From the NCBI GenBank assembly GCA_020002185.1, contig CM034541.1, positions 50,514,562 through 50,578,561 on the forward strand: a DNA stretch of 64,000 bases. The letters are read 5' to 3'. The translations under genes were made by a program, and so were the position numbers. The notes under the pieces were generated by a model, which saw only the letters and a list, made by a program, of their open reading frames with translations, did not search any database and was not told the origin of the DNA. How positions within the stretch are numbered: the stretch's first letter is position 1; each line of letters begins with the position of its first letter. Shown here piece by piece: positions 29,936-37,947 of this stretch. The DNA comes from Paraescarpia echinospica. Its lineage: Eukaryota; Annelida; Polychaeta; Sabellida; Siboglinidae.

Positions 29936-31226
29936 CTAGTCGTACACGACGTTCCGGTTCCTGTCGATCTCCACCACCGTCTCGAATTCCGCGTACACGA
30001 CGACGTTCACCGGACGGGGTAGCGGCGTGCCGAAGTGCATTTCGGCGCCCACGGTCCCCTGACGCACGACGTTGAAATGGTCCCCGTCGCAACAGTCGGG
30101 GGTCAGGTCGAAACCGAAGATGGTGTAGCCGGCGCCGAAGTCCGTACGCGATACGTCGTTCCCCTCGTCCTCGTACGCCTTTCCGGTCGCCTCGAAGAGA
30201 TTCATGTAGCTTCGCACGTACCGGTTGTGCGGGAAGTCCGGCTGCAGCGGTTTGCTCGGCACCTGACGTCCGTCGATGACGAGCGTGAGGAAGTTTATGT
30301 CGTTGTGCCGCGCGTAGAACGGATTACTAGGGTTGTCGCTGTTTTAGGCGACGTTATCGATCATCATCAGGAATATGCGTTTCGGAATCGTACCCATGTA
30401 CAAGTTCTCGTGCGTGTGCGACAGCGTACCCGCCGTTATCGAGAACGATTTGCAGTCGATGCGGCGCATCGGGAACTTAGCCGTTCCCAACGTCCACGCT
30501 TTGATATGTCCCATCTGGACGTCCGGGTTCACCTTCACCTTTCGCACGTGCAGGCGAATCGCCTGCAGCACGATGCACCAGCCCGGTACGGCTTGCGCGC
30601 CCATGAGTGCGAAGGCGTCCTTCGAGCGCACCATGCGTATTTTCGTGTCGACGCCTTTCGGCATGAGCCTGTTTAGCATAAACGCGTCGACGTGCACGGG
30701 TCCCATCATCTCCACCTCGTCGCTATCGGCAGTCATGACGCGTCGTGCCTCGAACCCGACGTTGTTGTTACCGAGCGTGTCCATCTGTCCGGCGGTGTCT
30801 TTGTACCACAACGACCCCGTGAGATGCGAACGTTTCGCGTCGCTACCGAAACTCAGCAGCGTCTCGAGGTAGGCCCACTTCGCGTACGTATTGGTCGACG
30901 GCGTCACGAGGGTGCCGTTCAGCGACACGTCGATTTGACTGAACATCGAATGCAGGAAATTATTGGTCGGCGCCACGTTGGCGCCGGCCGCCAGATTGGT
31001 GCCGTCCCCCTGAACCACTTTGAAGCGCACGTACACTTGAAGGCTCGCCAGGTCCGTATAGTCGTTGCCCGAACCCGGGATGAGGAACTGGATAGGGCCG
31101 CCGCCGTCGAGAGTCGTCAGCGGCTGGTAGACGATCCACTGACTGCCCTCGACGCTCGTCTGCGTCACCGGCCCGGTGAACAGGTCCAGTTCGGCCTTCA
31201 CGCCCTCGCACGATGCGCCATTCACG
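29936..31226 (-). pseudogene. Major capsid protein, in-frame TAA, fused upstream to the core-like frame
   Basis: Full-length double jelly-roll capsid protein of the Polinton type. It starts with MAFVNGASCEGVKAELDLF and contains DYTDLASLQVYVRF, NNFLHSMFSQIDVSLNGTLV, YLETLLSFGSDAKRSHL, LWYKDTAGQMDTLGN and IPKRIFLMMIDN. A single in-frame TAA at 30344-30346 interrupts it; the same frame then continues (NPFYARHNDINFLTLVIDGR, GYTIFGFDLTPD, VVYAEFETVVEIDRNRNVVY) to TAG at 29936. Upstream, the core-like gene is read straight into it because of a small frame slip. Apart from the stop the gene looks intact. Confidence 0.9.
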
Positions 31227-31681
31227 AACGCCATAATTACTCGTCGAATATGTCGTCCGTTTGACGCACTCTTCCGCCTATTGACGCTCGTCGCCGCCAG
31301 GCGCGGCCTCTTTATGCCGGCGCCGCCGCGGGGGCGCTGCTGCTGCGTTTTTTTCTTTCTCTTCTTCTTCGGCGGTGCCTGCGAATTCAATAGGCCGTCG
31401 AGAAGATCGGCGCCGGCCTCCTTCGCGCGTCGTTTTATCGACTGTTTCAGATTGCCGCCGGCGACGACGTCGCGCGCCACGCGCACGCCGGTGTTGAGCG
31501 CACGTTTTCCCAAAGCCAACGAGCCTCTCTTGATAAGTGGCATGACGCTTCGAAACAGGCTCCCGAAGAGATTGCCCAGACCGTGACCTCGTTGCCCCCG
31601 ACCACCGACGAAGGCCGGCAGCTGACCGCCGACCTGACGAACGTAGTAGTCCACGTACGGGTTCTTCGACGACGGCGGCAT
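31227..31681 (-). pseudogene. Small basic core-like protein, read through into the capsid frame
   Basis: Homologue of the 10046-10486 protein: NPYVDYYVRQVGGQLPAFVG, GHGLGNLFGSLFRS, PLIKRGSLALGKRAL and a lysine-rich tail. In copy 1 it ends at a TAA after IFDE. Here the DNA for that end (gacatattcgacgagtaa) is still present, but an indel in the preceding region shifts the frame, so the stop is bypassed and the frame continues into the capsid ATG. The one-frame fusion is thus a mutational accident, not an ancestral state. Confidence 0.7.
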
Positions 31682-31682
31682 G

Positions 31683-32460
31683 TTAAAACAATTTCGATTT
31701 ACAGCGTCTGACGTGAACCGTCGTCACCACCTTCGCCTGCTCGAATGGTATCGGTTGGCCGAGATCGTCTCTTATATCGATCTCGATCTCATCGAATTGA
31801 TGACGCAACAGCCTCACGTGTTGGACGCGGTCGAACGTTTCCGAAATAATGTCACCGTTCCTACCGCGGACGGAGATGTTTCGAAGGAGTGGCGCGTACA
31901 CGTCACCGACGACGCGCGGTTCCACGAGATCCGTGTACACGTACAGGGTCTCGATGCCCGCCGTCATATCACATCCGTATCGCGACCTTCGTACTCGTAC
32001 GTGTACGCGACGGGCATGGTGGCGATGACGACTGCCGGCGCGGGGCCAAACATGGGGGCACTCATGATCGTGTTGCTATGGAAACCTAGCACGTCCTTCA
32101 GACGGCTCGTATGAGGTATGATAAATTCGACACCCGACGACATACGTAGCGTAAATCGGTTAGAGACGTTGCTGTACTCTAGGAGCGCCTTGACCGTATC
32201 GGTGCACAATTTCTCTAGCGCCTCGTTGATCTTGTGCAACAACGTATAAACGTTGTTGCAGAAACCGTGAGGAATCGAGGTCTGACGGTATATCAGGGTG
32301 GTGACGCCGTATTCGTCTACCTGCGTGTAAATACCCGGATCACCAGTCGCGCAAGTCAGGTAGAAGTGTGCGGATACTGTACCGCCACCACTCCGCATTC
32401 ACACTCGCCCGACAGGTCGAAACGTTGCGGCAGCGTCGTGACGTAGTGCAGACGAGACCG
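31683..32460 (-). pseudogene. Penton-like minor capsid protein, deletions and frameshifts
   Basis: Counterpart of the intact gene at 9166-10044. Compared with it, about 62 bp at the start (from after GTCTG to CACTACG) is missing, which removes the conserved FYLTLPSNAS region. A second deletion removes the block after CAGTATCCGCACAC. A frame slip at about 31966 separates the middle part (IPHGFCNNVYTL, GVEFIIPHTS) from the C-terminal part (IETLYVYTDLVEPRVVGD). The conserved DLSGECECG region survives. It cannot give a complete protein. Confidence 0.85.
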
Positions 32461-32810
32461 CCATCGTGTTGTCGACGACGACGACCGCCACCAACACTCA
32501 TAGACGGACTCGGGAGCAGGTAACCGAGACAGCTGCTCAACAGCGCCGTCCACAGGTTGGAGTCGCCTTGACCTTTCGTCAGATTATATATACTAGCGGC
32601 GATGACGAAGTGCAGGACGACGACCTGACAGAGGAATACGATTTCGGCCTTAGGGCATTCGTTGCCGCAGATTTGCCATGGAACGGGTTCGGCGGTGGTT
32701 GTGGTGGTAGCGTCGATGGAGTCCGCGTGCTCGTCGACGGAGTCCGCGTGCTCGGCGCCGGTGTTCGTTCGACGATCGCCACTTGAGGTAGTTTCGTCGT
32801 CGTCGCTCAT
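32340..32810 (-). CDS. Conserved Polinton membrane protein (copy 2), 3' extended
   Basis: ATG 32810, 36 bases after a TATAAAGG box. Acidic/threonine-rich N-terminus, CGNECPKAE, one transmembrane helix (IVFLCQVVVLHFVIAAS) and LWTALLSSCLGYLLPSP as in copy 1. The N-terminal region has an extra HADSVDEHADSID repeat. Because of the deletion in the adjoining penton-like gene, the frame now runs about 40 codons past the point where the copy 1 protein stops; that tail is frame-shifted penton DNA and not original. Confidence 0.65.
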   Translation of the reverse strand: MSDDDETTSSGDRRTNTGAEHADSVDEHADSIDATTTTTAEPVPWQICGNECPKAEIVFLCQVVVLHFVIAASIYNLTKGQGDSNLWTALLSSCLGYLLPSPSMSVGGGRRRRQHDGGLVCTTSRRCRNVSTCRASVNAEWWRYSIRTLLPDLRDW

Positions 32811-32937
32811 CGTCGCGCCACTGCGGCCTGTCGATACAGCAGGGACCTTTATACGGCAAGAACGAAGATCCGTTGCATATTCCCGCCTCGTGCAGTCGCC
32901 AGCACCCCGTGTGGCGCATCCAACGAGTCATTCTCAT
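32650..32937 (-). CDS. Small Cys-containing frame (copy 2)
   Basis: Same frame as 8711-8992: HTGCWRLHEAGICNGS, YKGPCCIDR, basic tail. It overlaps the membrane protein gene and contains its TATA box. Conservation in two diverged copies supports coding weakly; function unknown. Confidence 0.35.
   Translation of the reverse strand: MRMTRWMRHTGCWRLHEAGICNGSSFLPYKGPCCIDRPQWRDDERRRRNYLKWRSSNEHRRRARGLRRRARGLHRRYHHNHRRTRSMANLRQRMP
32846..32853 (-). promoter_or_regulatory. TATA box of the membrane-protein gene (copy 2)
   Basis: TATAAAGG on the minus strand, 35 bases before ATG 32810; identical box and spacing in copy 1. Confidence 0.5.
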
Positions 32938-32959
32938 CGCCGCCTCACTAGTAGTCTTT

Positions 32960-34099
32960 TTATAGGTCCACGAGCGACTCGGCGTCGATCCAGCTGTTGA
33001 AGGAGGCCGGATATCCGCTCCATTTTACGAGCGCCTCCGAACCACCGCCGCGACGACGCCGACGACGCTGTAGAACCGCCTCCACGCGATACAGTTTGTC
33101 CTTCGGAACGACTACGCGTTGTAGTTCCGGTTCGTAGAAGGCGCCCTCTACCGGCGACCCGGCGTCGTCCTTCAGGCGATAAACGGGCGGTTCGGACGGG
33201 TGCACCTCTACGACGGTGAAGAGTTCCTCGCTCCAGTTAGCCATGTATCCTTTTTTGAATTGACCCCTCGTCTTGCTGATACGTACGCGATCTCCCTCGC
33301 GCAATTTCGGTTTTCGCCGTTACCCGCAGCCGACGTCGCCACCGTACAGTCGTTGCCATACGGCCTCCTGATTCGTCGCGTCGACACTCGCCGGCGTCCT
33401 ACCGATGCTTCGGTGGTAGGCGTTGTTGTACGATCGCACGAAATCCGGTAACGCCTCTACGTAGCGCAGCGTCTCGTGTTTCGTAAAATAGCGCCACATA
33501 CGCCTCTTCAAAGTTCGATTAAACCGTTCCACGACGCTCGCTTTAGTCTCCACGTTACGCGTCACGAAATGATGAACGCCGCGACTCTTTAGGAACGTTT
33601 GCAGGGGCCGGTTCAAAAACTCGGTCCCCTTATCGGTCTGCAGCGAGTTCGGCGTCTCGTCGTCGCCGCTCAGCAGGCGCTCGAAGGCCGCGACGAGCGA
33701 CGGGCCGGACATACTCTTCAACGGAACGCACCACGCCCACTTCGAAAACACATCGATCACCGTCAGTAGGTATGTTATACCGTCGTTGTTCGTTTTCAGC
33801 CTAGTCAAGTCGACCAGATCGGCTTGCCACTGCTGGTTTCGACCACCCACGATGACGCGACGACGTTTGAAATGACGTTTAACCGGTTTGTGTAGGGTAT
33901 AGGCGTCCTGCGACGCTAGCCACTTCTCGACGGCCGGACGTCGGAGCTTCGACGCCCGGTGCAACGCGTCGACGCCGCCATAACTTCCCACCCGTTTCGG
34001 ATCGAAGTAGACGCTATTCAGGTCGTCGACGTCGACGTCGTTTCGTTGCTGTCGAAGCTTTCGTTTTGGACGACGACGACGACTCCACCCGGACACCAT
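32960..34099 (-). pseudogene. Polinton chromodomain integrase (copy 2), one frameshift
   Basis: Starts at ATG 34099 (MVSGWSRRR). The DDE core is intact: QADLVDL, LQTDKGTEFLN and VVERFNRTLK. It continues through YHRSIGRTPASVDATNQEAV, where copy 1 is already shifted, to a stop at 33320 after an indel in the ggcgacgtcggctgcgg region. The remaining frame (32960-33304) carries GDRVRISKTRG, the SH3-like part and the chromodomain (LVKWSGYP, SWIDAESLV). The break is at a different place from that in copy 1. Confidence 0.9.
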
Positions 34100-34218
34100 A
34101 GCAGCGACGACGACGACGATGATGATAAATGTACGATGATTATTATACACGTATAGAGAGTGATAAGCGCGATGGTGAAGCCGACGACGATGGCCGTTAT
34201 CGTGTGTCGTGACGGCAT
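34018..34218 (-). CDS. Small single-pass membrane protein (copy 2)
   Basis: ATG overlaps the previous gene's stop (TGATG). It encodes MPSRHTITAIVVGFTIALIT, a further hydrophobic stretch, a serine run and LLWCPGGVVVV. It corresponds to 7467-7664 in copy 1. The end overlaps the integrase in another frame. Confidence 0.45.
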   Translation of the reverse strand: MPSRHTITAIVVGFTIALITLYTCIIIIVHLSSSSSSSLLWCPGGVVVVVQNESFDSNETTSTSTT

Positions 34219-34973
34219 CACAACGTGTCCCACGCCGCGACTTCCAACGAAGGGGATCGTTGTCTGCGTTTAGTCTCGCGTCGCATCCGACGTCTCCACT
34301 CCGGCATCGCTGATGAACTAGTCGTCGGCGTCATCAACGTCGCCTCTTCTAGTAGGCGCTTCTGTCGTCGCTCCATGTACGACCGATAGCGCGGGTTGCC
34401 CACGAATTCCATAGGGATATTGATATCCTTCATACGCAATCCGAACTCTCGCCATCCTACGGGCGCTGTCGTCTTCGATCTCGTTCGCATGAGATCGTTC
34501 ACTAGATCGACGATGTTACTCCCCGCGATCGTTTTACCGTCGTACACGAATTCGCCGCGCTCGTTCCATCGACACAACGGATCGGCTTTCATTTTTTCGA
34601 TAAGCAGTCCCGTCTTCCCTTTCAGCGTTTTCGGCATACTGGCTATGATTTCGCGCTCTACGACCTCCGACGATGGTGGCGCCACCGTCGCCGCCACCCC
34701 CACCGCAGGCGTCTCGCTGCTGTTGACCACCGACACGCGTACCGGTTGCGCCGCACGAGCCGCCTCTATCGTGTTGTACCGACTCAGCAGTTGATTGTAC
34801 GAAGCTACCTTTTCGCGTTCGGATAAATCCGAACGTTCTAGAATGTCCTTCATGTCGCTGTCCAGGCTACTCAGCACACGTGATCGGGGCGTGCTCGGCG
34901 GCTGATCGATATGTGGCAGGAGGCTTTCCACCAATCGCGGGTCGACCAACGCCATCTTCTTCGCGTACTGCAT
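34218..34973 (-). CDS. Conserved Polinton protein of unknown function
   Basis: A 251-residue protein from ATG 34973. N-terminal MALVDPRLVESLLP, then SSLDSDMKDILERSDLS and YNQLLSRYNTIEAARA, a low-complexity linker, and a conserved C-terminal block (SMPKTLKGKTGLLIEKM, GWREFGLRMKDINIPMEF, GNPRYRSYM) with a basic serine-rich tail. The LVDPR start is a common hallmark of this Polinton family. The start lies four bases after the stop of the previous small basic protein. Role unknown; its place between virion and integrase genes suggests a virion or assembly factor (inference). Confidence 0.75.
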   Translation of the reverse strand: MQYAKKMALVDPRLVESLLPHIDQPPSTPRSRVLSSLDSDMKDILERSDLSEREKVASYNQLLSRYNTIEAARAAQPVRVSVVNSSETPAVGVAATVAPPSSEVVEREIIASMPKTLKGKTGLLIEKMKADPLCRWNERGEFVYDGKTIAGSNIVDLVNDLMRTRSKTTAPVGWREFGLRMKDINIPMEFVGNPRYRSYMERRQKRLLEEATLMTPTTSSSAMPEWRRRMRRETKRRQRSPSLEVAAWDTL

Positions 34974-34976
34974 CAA

Positions 34977-35378
34977 TCACCCGCTGCCGATCACCTGTCT
35001 GAGCAGCGGGAGGAGAACGGTGCTTGCTAACGGCGCTAGCAGGGCCGTCAGAAAACCACCCGAACCCTTTTGCAAGATGGCACGCTTCTTTTTAAGCGCA
35101 ACTTGTTTGTCGGCGAGTTTACGCAGGTGGTTCCGGTATTTTGACAACACGCGTTTCTGCTTCGGCGACAACTTCACGTTCCCTTTCAGAATGTTGTACG
35201 CGCAATCGCACAGACTACAAATGAGTCCGGCGTCCGCGTGGCCGATCACGGCTTTTCGCAGATCGATGTTCCGCCTATGCCTCTCCAACAGCTGCAGGGC
35301 GAAAATGTGTCTCTTCACTTGGTTCGTCGGTGCCGCCACCTTCGGTCGTCGCTTCGCTACCACCGCGCGCCCCGTCAT
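34977..35378 (-). CDS. Small basic Polinton protein with C-terminal hydrophobic segment
   Basis: A 133-residue protein from ATG 35378; upstream in-frame sequence has no ATG and belongs to the ATPase 3' end. It contains QLLERHRRNIDLRKAVIGHA, a Cys pair in LICSLCDCAYNILKGNVKLS, a basic helix (KRVLSKYRNHLRKL, KKKRAILQKGSGG) and a hydrophobic end (LLAPLASTVLLPLL). This pattern is widely conserved in Polintons and adintoviruses, where it has been likened to small adenoviral virion proteins; the role is not proven. A TATA box overlapping the ATPase stop codon lies 37 bases before its ATG. Confidence 0.7.
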   Translation of the reverse strand: MTGRAVVAKRRPKVAAPTNQVKRHIFALQLLERHRRNIDLRKAVIGHADAGLICSLCDCAYNILKGNVKLSPKQKRVLSKYRNHLRKLADKQVALKKKRAILQKGSGGFLTALLAPLASTVLLPLLRQVIGSG

Positions 35379-35415
35379 AGCGACTAATAAACGTACGCCC
35401 TGACGTCCCTCTCTT

Positions 35416-35422
35416 CTTATAT
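35416..35422 (-). promoter_or_regulatory. TATA box overlapping the ATPase stop codon
   Basis: ATATAAG on the minus strand; its TAA (35417-35419) is the stop codon of the ATPase. It is 37 bases before ATG 35378. Confidence 0.45.
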
Positions 35423-36070
35423 GATGCCGCCGCCACCACCACCGCCACCACCCTTCCGTACGTACACGTACTGAAGGCGATCGTCCGGAAATATGCAAGA
35501 ACGCAGGCGCATGTCCTCTTCCGTTTCCTGTTTCAGATCCACAAATAGATAGCCGTACGCCGACGACGTCGCATCTTTGAAAGCCTCTATCATGTAGTTG
35601 ACCTTTCCAGGGTACATCTGTTTCGCTAGGTGACCTACTTGTCCGGCGTCTCGGGGGCTCTTGAATAACACTATGTATTGGGCGTTCAGGCTGATTGTAC
35701 GGTTTTCTTTCCCTTTCGGAAACATGTTCTGTCGCAATTGTACGACCGACGTATTACAACGATGACTTTTTTTAGTAAATAGTACCGTCACCCGGCTATC
35801 GGTTTCCTCCATGAGGTCGTCGAGTACTAGAAGCGTCCTCGCTTTATCGTCTAAACGTTTCGGATCCGGCAGACCGTCTACGAACTCTATTTTCGAAGAC
35901 ATAGACGCGTAGCCGGACTGCCACTGTCCGTAGCACCACAGGATTTTCTCCGGCGGCGGATCGATCATAGCGTCGTGACGTATCAGACGCTCGACGAACG
36001 TCGTCTTACCGCACCCCGTAGGACCGGCTACTATACATGTAAAAGGATGCTTCAACGACGGTCCGCTCAT
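35417..36070 (-). CDS. A32-like DNA packaging ATPase
   Basis: A 217-residue FtsK/HerA-type ATPase expected to pump element DNA into capsids. ATG 36070 was chosen because the conserved HPFTCIVAGPTGCGKTTF follows directly. Walker A is GPTGCGKT (residues 16-23); Walker B is TLLVLDDLMEE (about residue 80). Also visible are the sensor-like LFTKKSHRCNTSVVQLRQN and LFKSPRD typical of Polinton ATPases. A glycine run ends the protein (GGGGGGGII). The frame is intact. It follows the NADAR gene by 27 bases and has its own TATA box inside that gene's last codons. Confidence 0.9.
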   Translation of the reverse strand: MSGPSLKHPFTCIVAGPTGCGKTTFVERLIRHDAMIDPPPEKILWCYGQWQSGYASMSSKIEFVDGLPDPKRLDDKARTLLVLDDLMEETDSRVTVLFTKKSHRCNTSVVQLRQNMFPKGKENRTISLNAQYIVLFKSPRDAGQVGHLAKQMYPGKVNYMIEAFKDATSSAYGYLFVDLKQETEEDMRLRSCIFPDDRLQYVYVRKGGGGGGGGGII

Positions 36071-36097
36071 TTTCGACGACTGAACGACGAACACTTT

Positions 36098-36550
36098 TTA
36101 CGCGTCTTTATAAGTGGCGCGCAACTCCATCAATAGTTTACCGAGCATGTTCTCCCCCGCAACGTCTCCGATTCTGGTACCCCAAAAACCCTCCCTATTC
36201 GGTACCCATTCCACCAATTCGGCGTCCCCGGTGGCCAACAGGGCGGCCTTCAAATCGTTCGACCCGTCAAACTTCCTCCTCAACAACGTCTTCATACATG
36301 CCACCCTAACGGAGCGCCATTCGGTTCCCGTTCTCTTTTTTCGAATGTCGTAACCGCGTCGTTTCGCTGCATAAGATGATCGCGCACTTTTGATATGTTC
36401 GGCACATTCCACGTCGCCGTTGAATATTGCTTTCCTATACTGATAGGCGTGCTCGACGGATCGAAAGCCCCGACCGAACGCCGACAATGGACACAAATAC
36501 ATATTTGACAAGAAAGACCACGATCCACCAAACCTTATAGGTGACGACAT
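36098..36550 (-). CDS. NADAR (YbiA-like) domain protein
   Basis: A 150-residue single-domain protein from ATG 36550. Family features in order: SWSFLSNMYLCPL (residues 10-22), SVEHAYQYRKA (31-41), AKRRGYDIRK, EWRSVRVACMKTLLRRKF, LLATGDAELVEWVP, FWGTRIGD and NMLGKLLMELR. NADAR proteins are N-glycosidases acting on ADP-ribose-related substrates; members are known to take ADP-ribose off guanine bases and act as antitoxins to DNA ADP-ribosyltransferases. The frame is intact, in contrast to many neighbours. A TATA box lies 34 bases upstream. In a virus-like element it could counter ADP-ribosylation-based host defence or repair its own DNA (inference). No partner transferase is visible. Confidence 0.8.
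   Translation of the reverse strand: MSSPIRFGGSWSFLSNMYLCPLSAFGRGFRSVEHAYQYRKAIFNGDVECAEHIKSARSSYAAKRRGYDIRKKRTGTEWRSVRVACMKTLLRRKFDGSNDLKAALLATGDAELVEWVPNREGFWGTRIGDVAGENMLGKLLMELRATYKDA
36106..36112 (-). promoter_or_regulatory. TATA box of the ATPase gene inside the NADAR 3' end
   Basis: TATAAAG is part of the codons for the last residues (TYKDA) of the NADAR protein, 35 bases before the ATPase ATG at 36070. Confidence 0.45.
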
Positions 36551-36584
36551 CGTACCGACTACCGATAACCCGCTACTGCCACCG

Positions 36585-36592
36585 CTTATATA
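36585..36592 (-). promoter_or_regulatory. TATA box of the NADAR gene
   Basis: TATATAAG on the minus strand (gacagtatataagcgg), 34 bases before ATG 36550. Confidence 0.55.
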
Positions 36593-36630
36593 CTGTCACC
36601 ACCACCGCTAGACAGAGGAACTAAAAAGTT

Positions 36631-36701
36631 GCGACTAGGGTTCAAACCCGGAATCTTTCGATCCCTAGGCGAACGCTCTCCTAAGAGAGCTATACCGTCG
36701 C
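36631..36701 (-). ncRNA. tRNA-like structure 1
   Basis: On the minus strand: A-box-like TAGCTCTCTTAGGAGAGCG forming a D-arm (GCTC/GAGC with the usual GG), an anticodon-like arm with loop CTAGGGA, and a B-box GGTTTGAACC forming a T-arm-like hairpin. The ends gcgac and gtcgc pair as an acceptor-like stem. The T-stem and the stem base contain mismatches, so it is a degenerate tRNA or tRNA-like element and probably not a working tRNA. By normal numbering the anticodon would read AGG. Confidence 0.45.
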
Positions 36702-36802
36702 CAACGATTATGCAGTGGTTTTACCCCGGTTATATTATAGGGAACAATGATCTCTGTACTCACCGCTAGGTGGCATCTCACATACAGCGAATCTAAAAAG
36801 TG

Positions 36803-36879
36803 TCGACGAACGGACTCGGACCGGGAATCTTTCGATCCCTAGTCGAACACTCTCCCAGGAGAGCTAATCCGTCGTCGAC
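36803..36879 (-). ncRNA. tRNA-like structure 2
   Basis: Second unit, about 175 bp from the first: gtcgacgacgga pairs with tccgttcgtcgac in a long terminal stem, followed by TTAGCTCTCCTGGGAGAG (D-arm), TTCGA-CTAGGGA-TCGAA (a perfect 5-bp anticodon-type stem with the same seven-base loop) and CCCGGTCCGAGTCCG (T-arm-like, weakened). The stems differ in sequence from unit 1 while the arms are kept, which hints at structural constraint. Confidence 0.45.
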
Positions 36880-37145
36880 GTTTATACAGTGGTTTTATCG
36901 TGGTTATATACTCGCGCGATAAACGCATTATTGCTTACGTCAGCACGCACTAGGTACGGCGTTGATCGCTAGGGGACGAACTAAAAGGGTCTCTGCACTC
37001 ACCGCTAGGTGGCACCTCAAATGTACTTAGAGGGGGTAATCAATCACGTTTTTTATAAGTAGGTTCCCGAAAACGTTTAGTGTCAAAAAATCCTTTGATC
37101 TTTTTTGATAAGTAGGTTCCCGAAAACGTTTAGGGGTAATTAAAA

Positions 37146-37750
37146 CGTTTTTTATTAGTAAAGTTTTGCCTATAGGTCACCAAAGGTGGCGTGCACGGGG
37201 GCATTCAGCTCCTCTATACTACTAGCGTGTCCAGCGTCACTGCGTGTCCATCGTATCTGCGTAAGTATGTGACATCTAGGGAGTTGACCGGCACTCAACC
37301 GCCTAAGATGAATGCTTATCATGCAACTCGCCAGTGGTGCCTACTGATATGGAGTTAAACAATCCTACACAGCGAAATGGAAATATACTTGGATTCACCG
37401 AACAAAATGTTCTCTATCCACCAAAACCCACGCGGCCGCTGCATTAATTGAGCACTGCCAAATCACGTGTTCGGATAATAGAGTAAGCGCCACGAGCACC
37501 TTGCCCAACACAGGCGCTATATAAGATCACATATTATTTTTGTTGTTATTATTATTAGTAGTAGTAGTAGTATTGTGCATGAAACAAACCTAAGATAAAC
37601 ATATTATTTTTCTTAAATGTTCCCTTAAATATTATATCATACTGCAGCAAAGTAAGTACGTTACATTTTCAGCAGTATGGTCTACACATTAATACGTCAG
37701 TTATGCGCTATCAGCATATTAGTATGCAAATTTTTTTTCCTACTGTGTAG
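37146..37750. other. Junction to host sequence, no gene seen
   Basis: Base composition falls from the GC-rich element to AT-rich host DNA. No frame or repeat is supported apart from a short TAG microsatellite (37555-37570). Confidence 0.4.
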
Positions 37751-37947
37751 ACGCCACACCTACACGAAATAGACTCGGGCATTTAGTCAATGACAGAACA
37801 CCGAGCAGGGCTAATGCCAAGATGAGAAACATGGTTATTCGCCGAAAACCACATCTGGCATTATTCGCCATAAAAGACATTCATCCTGGGGATGAAATCA
37901 CCTACGACTACGGGGAAGATAAGAAGAAGTTGTGGTGGAGGCAAAAG
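37751..37947 (+). CDS. SET-domain exon (histone/protein lysine methyltransferase type)
   Basis: Between acceptor tactgtgtag and donor caaaag|gtatcg. The open frame encodes the C-terminal half of a SET domain: LGHLVNDRTPSRANAKM, HLALFAIKDIHPGDEITYDY. It keeps the LVND (usually LVNHS), acidic and YDYG signatures of the methyltransferase active site. Nearest in style is the KMT5A-type family. Asp replaces the usual His of the NHS motif region, so activity is uncertain. The 5' part of the gene is not recognisable in the window and may have been displaced by the Polinton. Confidence 0.6.

Larger units (their letters stand above)
22000..37145. mobile_element. Polinton/Maverick-type element, copy 2 (about 15 kb)
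   Basis: Two converging arms: early region and DNA polymerase on the plus strand (22.7-29.3 kb), packaging, integration and virion genes on the minus strand (36.55-29.47 kb). The gene set (PolB, integrase, ATPase, adenain-type protease, two capsid proteins) is the Polinton core. Edges are estimates: left by the promoter repeats, right by the short direct repeats at 37055-37133. I could not find matching terminal inverted repeats or target-site duplications, so one or both ends may be lost or misassembled. Confidence 0.75.
36600..37145. repeat. Right-end repeats of Polinton copy 2
   Basis: Two tandem units of about 175-230 bp, each with a tRNA-like structure, then cagtggtttta, a tatat block and ctcaccgctaggtggca (36762 and 36998). 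Next come direct repeats of ataagtaggttcccgaaaac (37055 and 37108) 53 bp apart, with a third partial copy. These could be terminal sequences of the element. I found no matching inverted copy on the left side. Confidence 0.5.

Noticed and set aside
22000..37145. Reading the two Polinton copies as one large palindromic element
   Set aside because: Copy 1 and the minus arm of copy 2 are inverted relative to each other, but they differ by many substitutions and separate lesions, and unrelated segments A and R lie between. They are independent copies.
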